From contig CAJGDL010000045.1 in assembly GCA_904502075.1 (NCBI GenBank), positions 1 through 12,726 of the forward strand: a DNA stretch of 12,726 nucleotides, in the 5' to 3' direction. Positions within the stretch are counted from its first letter, which is position 1, and the number at the start of each line of letters is the position of its first letter. Below the pieces are notes generated by a model that worked only from the letters and a program-made list of their open reading frames with translations, did not search any database and was not told the origin of the DNA. The position numbers and the translations under genes were made by a program. Below are positions 1 through 6,638 of the stretch, piece by piece. This DNA is from an uncultured Alistipes sp. (GTDB lineage Bacteria > Bacteroidota > Bacteroidia > Bacteroidales > Rikenellaceae).

Positions 1-976
1 GGGCATCGTAGATCACCCGATCGGCCGGGATGCTGTCGAACTTCAGGGCCCGGACATCGGGATTGGGGGCTCCGAAGTAGAGCAGGGCCTGGTGTTGGCT
101 CGGGCGCGAACTCTCGGTGAGCACCTGGCGCTTGAAGGCCTGGTCGGTGAACATGCGGAAGTAGAGCTGCGGATCGGCCGAGGGGTATTGGCGGATCGAG
201 TCGTACCAGATGGCAAAGTCGGGGAGTTCGGCGGGGTTGCGGGCCTCCTCGATGAATCCCACCTGATCCACGCCGGGCTCGTAGAGCTGGTTGTTGTTCG
301 TATCCTCGATGGCGTAGATGCGATAGGGGATGGGTTTGAGATTTTGGGCGATGAAGATGCCATTGGTCTCGGCGCGGGCAATGGCCGCCGGCTTGTACTT
401 GAAGAGGGTCGAGTCGTAGTCGGGGTGGTGCTCCACGGAGTCGGCCGCAAAGAACCAGATGTAGCTCTTCGAGACGGAGTCGGCCTTGTAGCTGTCGGCC
501 GTGTAGCCCGAGCAGATCATCGAATCGACCTCGGCTCCCGTCGAGAAGACATAACGCATGGCGTGCAGGGGGTTGCCCTCGTTGTTGTCGCGCAACGAAC
601 TGCCGAAATTCAGGGCATAGGTCTGATTCTCCAACAGCGTGTCGCGAATCTGGATCATGATGCCGCGTCCGCGCACCGTAACCAGGGGCTTCTTCTTCAT
701 TTGGGGCGAAGTGTAGAACTCCTTTTGCTGGTCTTTGAGCTGGACGAACTCATTGAACTCCACATAGATTCGGCGGTTGTTTCCGATGGTTGGGTAGTGG
801 GTCGAGAAGTTGTCGGGCAGCATCGAGACGATGACCGGGGGGAGCGTATCTTTTGGGCCGCCGGTCAGGTTGTTGTTGACCGTGGCGCAGCGCACCGTGA
901 AGGCCGCCAGGAAGGCGGTGATCACCAAGGCGTTGAGCCACAATCGGGCTGTGCGTATCGTATTGTTCTCTTTCAT
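1..976 (-). CDS. Ig-like (SbsA/Big_5-type) envelope protein, 3' end outside window
   Basis: The frame stays open from an ATG at 976 to the window start, giving 325 residues of N-terminal sequence; the C-terminus lies outside. Residues 1-30 form a signal sequence (hydrophobic core about 12-27). It is followed by a motif I recognise from Bacteroidota Ig-like domain lipoproteins, LTGGPKDTLPPVIVSMLPDN at residues 37-56, which opens a bacterial Ig-like fold (about 45-150). The family is usually annotated only as 'Ig-like domain-containing protein'; its role is unknown, probably envelope-associated. C30 would be the lipidated cysteine, but it is preceded by T-V-R, a poor lipobox, so anchoring is uncertain. 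The start lies 6 nt after the stop of the upstream repeat lipoprotein, so it is the last visible gene of that operon. Family call is fairly sure; function is not. Confidence 0.8.
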   Translation of the reverse strand, partial: MKENNTIRTARLWLNALVITAFLAAFTVRCATVNNNLTGGPKDTLPPVIVSMLPDNFSTHYPTIGNNRRIYVEFNEFVQLKDQQKEFYTSPQMKKKPLVTVRGRGIMIQIRDTLLENQTYALNFGSSLRDNNEGNPLHAMRYVFSTGAEVDSMICSGYTADSYKADSVSKSYIWFFAADSVEHHPDYDSTLFKYKPAAIARAETNGIFIAQNLKPIPYRIYAIEDTNNNQLYEPGVDQVGFIEEARNPAELPDFAIWYDSIRQYPSADPQLYFRMFTDQAFKRQVLTESSRPSQHQALLYFGAPNPDVRALKFDSIPADRVIYDA

Positions 977-982
977 GTCGGC

Positions 983-3274
983 TTATCTGCGTGTGGTTTC
1001 GGGGGTTTCGGGGCTCTCGGGCTTGGCTTGCGGTCGCCAATTATAGATTGTCCACCCGGTTTCGTCGGTGAAGGGGCTCTCGGGGTGCCAAAGGGCGAAA
1101 TTCAGGGGGAGTGTTACTCGGCTTTGGTCGGCCGTCAGGGCGTGCAGGGCGCAGCATCCGAGGTGGTTGCTCACCAGGATCAGGTAGTTGCCCTGCAGGA
1201 GGTCGAGGTGGAGGGTGGTTTCGTCGCGATCGGCCTCGTAGGCATAGAAGATCGTGGCGGTGTCCCGACTCTCGACGTGGATCAACTGACCGATCAGGGC
1301 ATCTTCGAGACTCATCGGGACCCACTTTTCGGGATCATCCACCCGATAGATGTAGAGCAGGTTGGAGCCCAAGGTTTTCGGTGTCTGACCCTCTTCGAGT
1401 TGGTAGGTTACCGCGATTTCGGCCTTTACGTTGGGCGTATAGTAGATTCTCCACCCGTTGGCATCGGTCATGGGCAGATCGCTGCGCCAAACGGGGAAGA
1501 GAATTGAGTCGGTGATCGCCTTCTGCCCCGCGGGGAGGGTGCGCAGGGCGTAGCAGCCGTTCTCGTAGTTCACGACCAGCAATAGATACTCTCCATGGGG
1601 GAGGTTGGGGATGATTGCCCCCGAGCCGTTGGCGGTAAAGGTGTGCTGGGGGCGGATACGCTCTCCGCTTGTTTGGTTGGTGAGGTATCCGTCGCGCGCA
1701 TCGGCTAAGTTGTTGGGGAGCCACGCCTCGTGATCCTCGACACGGTAGGCGTGGAGCACCGACCCCAGGATTCGCGCCCCGGTGGGGGTGGGTTCCTCTT
1801 TCTCGGCATAGGGAGGGAAGAGGGACTCTCGTGCGGCGGAGGCCTCCTCGTTGCCGGGGTTTTCGGGGGTTTCTCCCTCGTCAGCCGAGGGCTTTTCCGT
1901 TTCGATGTAGGTAGAGATGCTTCCCGTGTGGTTGGGGAGGTAGTGAATTTGCCATCCCTCCTGATTCGTGTAGGGGAGGTCGGTACGGGAGATCGGGAAG
2001 TTTAGGTGGAAAACGGTTTTGCTCTCCTGGGTCGAGAAGGGGCGCAGGGCGTAGCAGTACTCATCTTCATTGACCGTCATGAGCAGGTATTCTCCCATCG
2101 GGAGAGAGAACTGTACGCTATCTTCTCCCTCGAAGGAGAATTTGTAGTCGGACTCGAGTTGCTCCCCCGAGGTGCTGTGGGTCAGCAGGCCGTTGGCAGC
2201 CTCTTCGAGCGAGGCGGGGAGCCACTCCTCGGCCGAGATTCCGGCGTAGGCGTAGAGGGTCGACCCCGTCAGCGGTTTTCGCTCCTCGTCGTAACGCTGT
2301 TGTACGGAGGTGATCACCGTGGCCGAGATCGAGGGGGTGTAGAAACAGAGCCACCCCTCGGCCGTGGTTTGGGGCGGGTTGAGATTCCAGAAGGGGAAGA
2401 CCACCTCGAAGCCCTTCTCCTCGCTCGCCTTCTCCTCCTCGGCGCGGATCTCCTCCTCGCTGAAGGGGCGCAGCGCATAGCACTCCTCCTGGGCATTCAC
2501 CACCATCACCAGCAGATCTTCGGGGGGAAGTTTGGCGGCCAGGTTGCCCTGGGTGTCGGCTCCGAAGCTGTAGAGGGGGTCGGCAATCTCTCCCGTGGCG
2601 ATGTGGGTGAGTCGTCCCACCTCGGCATCGTTCCAATTGGCAGGCAGCCACTCTTCGGGCGTCTCTACGCGGTAGGCGAACAGGCGCGACTGGGTCAGAA
2701 ATTCGGTCTCTCCCCCCTCCGTGCGTTGGATCTTGGGGCGCACCGTGCATCCGATGCGGGGGGTGTAGAAGTCGTTGAACATCCACCACTGGCCGTTCTT
2801 GTAGGAGGAGGCCTCTTTCCAGGGCTGGAACTGCACCGAGATGTAGAGGTAGGGGAGGTTTTCGACCAAAGCCAACTGCGTGTAGCCATAGAGGCGCTCC
2901 TGCTTGTTCACCGCCAGGACAATGAGCGATTGGTAGTCGGGGGCGGGCATCATTTGGGCCTCACCATACCCCTCGACAAAGCAGGGAGAACCGGCCAATT
3001 GGGCCGAAAGCGTGGTGTAGGGACTTTTTTTGAGAGTCATCACCCCGGCCAAAGCATCCTCGTAACTTGCTACGGTGTAGAGGGTCGTGTCGGCGGCAAA
3101 GCCGTACATCACCACCTCGGTGATCGGGTAGAGCTCGTCACCCGAACTCTCCTGGCTCCACGACTTCAGCACCAGGCTGGTCTGGAAACTCACCTCCTTT
3201 TTGCAACCGACGGCCAAGAGGACCATCAGCCCCAAAAGGAGCATTGCGGAAATATTTCGAATTTTTTTCATCAT
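983..3274 (-). CDS. Lipoprotein with five divergent tandem domains, unknown function
   Basis: 763 residues; I do not recognise the family. Residues 1-23 are a lipoprotein signal peptide with lipobox AVGC (C24). The next residues (KKEV) lack the acidic export signal of surface lipoproteins, so a periplasm-facing anchor is more likely. The mature protein is five repeats of about 130-165 residues: about 33-172, 173-314, 315-448, 449-614 and 615-747. Repeats 2-5 share an aromatic Y.YR strand, an E.W(L/V)P motif, a D/EA..G.L(T/I) segment, GEYLL.VVN, then CYALR, and end with DLP.T...GW.IYYTP. Repeat 1 keeps only the skeleton (YEDALAGVM, LIVLAVN). Repeat 4 carries an acidic, proline-rich insert at about 462-500. 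The tail PESPETPETTRR is disordered-looking. The start ATG overlaps the folK stop (ATGA), implying translational coupling. The fold looks like a beta-rich repeat array, by inference only. Confidence 0.85.
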   Translation of the reverse strand: MMKKIRNISAMLLLGLMVLLAVGCKKEVSFQTSLVLKSWSQESSGDELYPITEVVMYGFAADTTLYTVASYEDALAGVMTLKKSPYTTLSAQLAGSPCFVEGYGEAQMMPAPDYQSLIVLAVNKQERLYGYTQLALVENLPYLYISVQFQPWKEASSYKNGQWWMFNDFYTPRIGCTVRPKIQRTEGGETEFLTQSRLFAYRVETPEEWLPANWNDAEVGRLTHIATGEIADPLYSFGADTQGNLAAKLPPEDLLVMVVNAQEECYALRPFSEEEIRAEEEKASEEKGFEVVFPFWNLNPPQTTAEGWLCFYTPSISATVITSVQQRYDEERKPLTGSTLYAYAGISAEEWLPASLEEAANGLLTHSTSGEQLESDYKFSFEGEDSVQFSLPMGEYLLMTVNEDEYCYALRPFSTQESKTVFHLNFPISRTDLPYTNQEGWQIHYLPNHTGSISTYIETEKPSADEGETPENPGNEEASAARESLFPPYAEKEEPTPTGARILGSVLHAYRVEDHEAWLPNNLADARDGYLTNQTSGERIRPQHTFTANGSGAIIPNLPHGEYLLLVVNYENGCYALRTLPAGQKAITDSILFPVWRSDLPMTDANGWRIYYTPNVKAEIAVTYQLEEGQTPKTLGSNLLYIYRVDDPEKWVPMSLEDALIGQLIHVESRDTATIFYAYEADRDETTLHLDLLQGNYLILVSNHLGCCALHALTADQSRVTLPLNFALWHPESPFTDETGWTIYNWRPQAKPESPETPETTRR

Positions 3275-3795
3275 CTCGTTTTGTTCGGTTCTGAAATTTT
3301 GGCGGGCTGTTGTGTCAGTCGCTGCAGCAGCTCCTCCATGGTCGCTCCGCTCTCGGGGTGGCGTTTTTGGGGCAGGATCTCACACAGCGGGCGCAGTACG
3401 AACTCGCGTTCGGCGATCCTCGGGTGCGGAAGGGTGAGCCTTTCGGTCAAGAGCACCCGCTCGTCGTAAAATAAAATATCGACATCCATCGAGCGCGAGG
3501 CGTAGTGTTGTCCGCTTTGGGCCTTCTCCGCCCCCTCTCGGATGCGGTCGCGCCCCAGCTCGGCCTCGATGGACTGGGTTGCCGTCAGCAATTCCTCGGG
3601 CTCCAATGCCGTCTCCACCTCCAACACCTGGTTCCAAAACCGTTGCTCGGCCTCGAAGCCCCAAGGTTCGCTCTCGTAGTGGGCCGAAGCCTTCGTGACG
3701 GCTCCGATGCGCTCCTCGATGAGCTCCTTGGCCCGATCGAGCAGGCTCCGTACCTCGCCCCGATTTCCCCCCGTAATCAATACTGCGCGTGCCAT
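3271..3795 (-). CDS. folK: 2-amino-4-hydroxy-6-hydroxymethyldihydropteridine pyrophosphokinase (HPPK)
   Basis: 174 residues, the usual HPPK length. The enzyme transfers pyrophosphate from ATP to 6-hydroxymethyl-7,8-dihydropterin in folate synthesis, in the cytoplasm. Visible family motifs in order are ITGGNRGEV near the N-terminus (a variant of the usual GSNLGD), FWNQVLEVET (53-62), ELGRDR (79-84), the metal-binding D104-V-D106 in SMDVDILFYDERVL, and LPHPRIAEREFVLRPLCEI (122-140). The stretch between GR and the DxD motif is about nine residues longer than in typical bacterial HPPKs. ATG at 3795 follows the holB stop with no gap, and the TGA overlaps the next gene's ATG by 4 nt. The 15 or so residues after LQRL are a poorly conserved tail. 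Identification is secure. Confidence 0.95.
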   Translation of the reverse strand: MARAVLITGGNRGEVRSLLDRAKELIEERIGAVTKASAHYESEPWGFEAEQRFWNQVLEVETALEPEELLTATQSIEAELGRDRIREGAEKAQSGQHYASRSMDVDILFYDERVLLTERLTLPHPRIAEREFVLRPLCEILPQKRHPESGATMEELLQRLTQQPAKISEPNKTR

Positions 3796-4944
3796 TTAGC
3801 TCAAGCGGTTGATGCGCTTGCTCACGGCAAGGGCAAAGTGGGTGAATACAATGGTCGGGTTGCCGTTTTGGCCGAGTTGCGCCAGGGCCTCCTCGATTTC
3901 GGCCACCAGCGGTTCGATGTTCTGGTTGCCGATAAAGGGGGAGAATTTGCGACAGAAGTCGGCCTCCTCGCCCCAAAGGTAGCTGATCGAGCCCAAGCCG
4001 GCATGGAGCATATAACTCTCGCGCAAGAGGCGCACGCTGTCGATTAGCAGTGCGCGTTGCTGTTCGCGGCTGAGTTGTGCCGCCTCCTCGGCCCAATTCA
4101 GCAGCTCGAGGTGTTTGTCGTTGTAACTCAGGCGCATCAGGGCGCAGAAGAGCGAAAAGTTCTCTTTGCGTTGAACATCCTCCTCGCCTCCGGTGAGTTG
4201 TTGCAGTTCCAAGAGGTCGCCGGCGGCCAGGCGGGCGATGTTGCGTCGCTCGGTGGGATCGGCGATTCCTCGCCTTTGTGCTTCGGCCTCCAAGACCTCG
4301 ACCAGAAGACGAGGTACGGCAACCTCCTGCGTGCGCGAAAGGATGGTCTGCAACAGCCGATCCGCCCGCTCGGAAACGAGCAGGAAGAGGCTCTTTTCCC
4401 AGGGCTCTTCGAGGATCTTGAGCAGTTTGTTCGAGGCCTCCTCGTTCATCGTCTCGGGGAGCCAAATAATTACGCACTTATAGGCCCCCACAAAGCTCTT
4501 GAGCGAGAGTTTTTCGATTACGCGGTCGGCCTCCTTGGCTGTGATGATCCCCTTGAGGGTCTTGCCCAGGTCGAGTGCATCGAACCACTCGCGAGGCGAA
4601 AAATATCCGCGACGCTCGGCAAAGAGTTGTCGGAATTGGGGTAAAAATTCGTCGCTCAAGACCACCTCGCCCGACTTTTTGCCCTGCTTGTTTACCGGAA
4701 AGACCCAGTGCAGGTCGGGGTGGGCGAGTTCCGAGATCTGGCGGCACGAGGGACATTCGCCACACGAGTCGCCATCGTGGCGGTTCGGGCAGTTGAGGTA
4801 CTGCACATAGGCCAAGGCCAGCGGCAAAGCCCCCGTACCGGCGGCCCCCGTGAAGAGCTGGGCGTGGCTGATGCGACCCGCCTCGATGCTGCGCACCAGG
4901 TGGGCCTTCAACTCCTCTTGTCCGACAATATCCTTAAACTGCAT
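3796..4944 (-). CDS. holB: DNA polymerase III subunit delta' (clamp-loader)
   Basis: 382 residues. This is the delta' subunit of the clamp loader, which works with tau/gamma and delta to load the beta clamp during replication. The N-terminus MQFKDIVGQEELKAHLVRSI is the AAA+ opening typical of DnaX/HolB proteins. The P-loop region at 33-40 (GAAGTGAL) lacks the Walker-A lysine and serine/threonine, as expected for a delta' that does not hydrolyse ATP. Four zinc-ligand cysteines follow (C52, C61, C64, C67). KLLKILEEP is the usual helix, and ILSRTQ stands where many homologues have SRC, so the sensor motif is altered. The C-terminal third is divergent, as usual. ATG at 4944 lies 3 nt after the flippase stop. 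Its place in an operon with a flippase and folK is contextual and implies no shared pathway. Confidence 0.93.
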   Translation of the reverse strand: MQFKDIVGQEELKAHLVRSIEAGRISHAQLFTGAAGTGALPLALAYVQYLNCPNRHDGDSCGECPSCRQISELAHPDLHWVFPVNKQGKKSGEVVLSDEFLPQFRQLFAERRGYFSPREWFDALDLGKTLKGIITAKEADRVIEKLSLKSFVGAYKCVIIWLPETMNEEASNKLLKILEEPWEKSLFLLVSERADRLLQTILSRTQEVAVPRLLVEVLEAEAQRRGIADPTERRNIARLAAGDLLELQQLTGGEEDVQRKENFSLFCALMRLSYNDKHLELLNWAEEAAQLSREQQRALLIDSVRLLRESYMLHAGLGSISYLWGEEADFCRKFSPFIGNQNIEPLVAEIEEALAQLGQNGNPTIVFTHFALAVSKRINRLS

Positions 4945-4947
4945 AGT

Positions 4948-6444
4948 TTATCTTCGTTTTAAGATGGCTTTCGCCATTGCCTTTACATCAATCTTTTCGC
5001 GCCACACCAGGTAGACGATATAGCCCCCCAACAGCAGGGTGTTCACCCCGTAGTGGGCCACGGGCTGTTCGATCCACTCCGAGGCCTTTTCGCCCGCCAG
5101 GAAGAGGGCGAGGGCCACCCCCACAAATTCGCCCATGCGCTTTAGGTCGTAGGGTACGGGGAAGAGACGACGCATCAGGGTGTAGCTCACGGCCACCATC
5201 ACCACCTCCGAGAGAAAACGGCTCCAGGCGGCTCCGTAGTATCCCCAACGGGGAACCAGCAGGCAGTTGGCCACCACGGCAGCCACCACCCCCGATCCGG
5301 TGATCCAGATCGCCAGACCGGTGCGCTCCTCGCGTTTGTACCAAAACGAGAGGTTGAGCCAAACTCCGCTCAAAACATTCGCGCCCAAGACCACCGGGAG
5401 GATGAAGATTCCCTCGCGGAAGGAGCGACCCACGATCAGGGCAAAGAACTCCTTGAAGAGGGCGATGCCCAGGAAGATGAGCATCGAGGCCATCAGGAAG
5501 TACTTCATGGCGGCGGCATTCATCTGCACGAAGTCCGATTTGCGGAAGTTGGCCAGGAAGAAGGGCTCGGCAGCCAGGCGGTACATCTGTGTGAAGAGCA
5601 TCATCACGACCGCGATCTTTGTGATGGCTCCGTAGATGCCGAGTTGTGCCATCGCCTCCTCGGGGGCGAGGTACTTGATCATCTGACGGTCGAGGAACTC
5701 TCCGGCTGTACCGGCAATGCCGCTCACCAGAAGCGGAAGCGAGTAGACCAACACGACCGACATCAGGGCCCAATTCACCTTCGGCAGGGTGCGATCCACC
5801 GTCGTAAGGAGGACGAGCCAGGTGATGACGCTCGCGGCCAGGTTGGCCACGAAGACCCAGCCTACGCCGAACGCCGACCCGTAGAGCCCCAAAAAGCCGA
5901 ATAGGAAGGCCAGCGAGACGTTGATCACCACGTTGAGGGCCTTCAGCAGGACGAACATTCCCGAGCGACCCTGCTCGCGAAGGCGCGAGAAGGGCATGAT
6001 GCCCCACACATCGAAGAGGATGATCAGCGCCACCCAAACGATGTATTCGGGGTGGGCCACATAACTCTCACCCATCCAGGCAGCCACCGTCGAGCGTCCT
6101 GCGATCACAAGCACCACAAAGAGGATGGCGGCGTAAAACGACATCCCCCAGCACGATCCAAACAGGGTTCGTTTCTTCGCTTTTACTTCGGTCGAATCTT
6201 TTGAGAAGCCGGCCTCCTCCCCCTCGGCCTCGGCCTTGGCGGCAAAGCGGAAGTAGCTCGACTCCATGCCCATCGACAGGAGCACCAGGGCAAAGGGGAT
6301 CAGCGCATAGACATCCGTGACGATGCCGTAGGTCTCAGGGCCAAACACACGCGTGTAGAAGGGCGTGAGCAGGTAACTGAGGAACCGTACAACGATCGTA
6401 CTGATGCCGTAAATGGCAGTCTGTTTGGCCAACTTTTCGAGCAT
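4948..6444 (-). CDS. Polysaccharide/lipid-linked oligosaccharide flippase (Wzx/PST, MVF superfamily)
   Basis: 498 residues, an integral inner-membrane protein with roughly 12-14 predicted hydrophobic segments, for example about 11-30, 41-60, 98-116, 133-151, 163-187, 191-213, 226-247, 313-335, 343-362, 377-397, 408-425 and 437-455. The N-terminus (AKQTAIYGISTIVVRFLSYL, then TPFYTRVFGPETYGIV) is characteristic of Bacteroidota Wzx-like exporters. Such proteins flip undecaprenyl-linked glycan precursors to the periplasm. A hydrophilic, charged loop at about 67-93 (AEAEGEEAG...KAKKR) is probably cytoplasmic. No glycosyltransferase neighbours are visible, so the substrate cannot be named. It is the first gene of the operon, about 22 nt downstream of the predicted transcription start. 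The ATG at 6444 follows AGGGAGAAAA, which is SD-like but unlikely to matter in this phylum. Confidence 0.9.
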   Translation of the reverse strand: MLEKLAKQTAIYGISTIVVRFLSYLLTPFYTRVFGPETYGIVTDVYALIPFALVLLSMGMESSYFRFAAKAEAEGEEAGFSKDSTEVKAKKRTLFGSCWGMSFYAAILFVVLVIAGRSTVAAWMGESYVAHPEYIVWVALIILFDVWGIMPFSRLREQGRSGMFVLLKALNVVINVSLAFLFGFLGLYGSAFGVGWVFVANLAASVITWLVLLTTVDRTLPKVNWALMSVVLVYSLPLLVSGIAGTAGEFLDRQMIKYLAPEEAMAQLGIYGAITKIAVVMMLFTQMYRLAAEPFFLANFRKSDFVQMNAAAMKYFLMASMLIFLGIALFKEFFALIVGRSFREGIFILPVVLGANVLSGVWLNLSFWYKREERTGLAIWITGSGVVAAVVANCLLVPRWGYYGAAWSRFLSEVVMVAVSYTLMRRLFPVPYDLKRMGEFVGVALALFLAGEKASEWIEQPVAHYGVNTLLLGGYIVYLVWREKIDVKAMAKAILKRR

Positions 6445-6460
6445 TTTTCTCCCTATGCGC

Positions 6461-6485
6461 TTATATATCTTGCAAAGATATATAA
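6461..6485. repeat. 11-bp perfect inverted repeat over the -7 box
   Basis: Arms TTATATATCTT (6461-6471) and AAGATATATAA (6475-6485) are exact reverse complements around a 3-nt centre (GCA). The element spans the -7 box and the predicted start of the flippase operon. It could be a repressor operator or, because it lies at the 5' end of the transcript, part of a leader hairpin. The AT-rich composition means chance is not excluded. Confidence 0.55.
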
Positions 6486-6503
6486 TAATTCACAAATTTC
6501 CAA
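6473..6503 (-). promoter_or_regulatory. Bacteroides-type promoter of the flippase operon
   Basis: On the minus strand a perfect -7 box TATCTTTG (6480-6473) lies exactly 19 nt after TTGG (6503-6500), one mismatch from the -33 consensus TTTG. The predicted start is near 6466, leaving a 5' leader of about 22 nt before the ATG at 6444. The -7 box is embedded in the inverted repeat at 6461-6485. Confidence 0.75.
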
Positions 6504-6568
6504 TTTTCGATGGGCGGGTGCCCGGCTGACCACACGGGGTGGAGTCCTTCGGGAGGGGGTAGAAGGCA

Positions 6569-6599
6569 GAGAGCCGAGTGCTTGCGGCACTCGGCTCTC
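6569..6599 (-). terminator. 13-bp hairpin downstream of the BACON lipoprotein gene
   Basis: Perfect stem GAGAGCCGAGTGC (6569-6581) and GCACTCGGCTCTC (6587-6599) with a 5-nt loop, 40 nt beyond the lipoprotein stop. Read on the minus strand it is preceded by an A6 run (6612-6607) and followed by CTTCT rather than a clean U tract. Read on the plus strand a T6 run lies 7 nt after the stem. It is probably the terminator between the two minus-strand units, though not a textbook one. Confidence 0.6.
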
Positions 6600-6638
6600 C
6601 GGGATGTTTTTTCGGGGAGATTTCCCGTCAAATAAGTT

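Noticed and set aside
33..172. CRISPR array, tRNA or riboswitch anywhere in the window
   Set aside because: No regularly spaced repeats, no cloverleaf with TTC-arm signature and no recognisable riboswitch core were found on either strand; the coordinates given are nominal.
2006..3469. 487-residue plus-strand open frame, and a similar 471-residue one at 92-1507
   Set aside because: Antisense shadows of the repeat lipoprotein, folK and Ig-like genes; low-complexity composition and no promoter.
6441..6456. Shine-Dalgarno site AGGGAG before the flippase ATG
   Set aside because: Bacteroidota rarely use SD pairing, and the other genes here lack such sites, so it was not used to choose the start.
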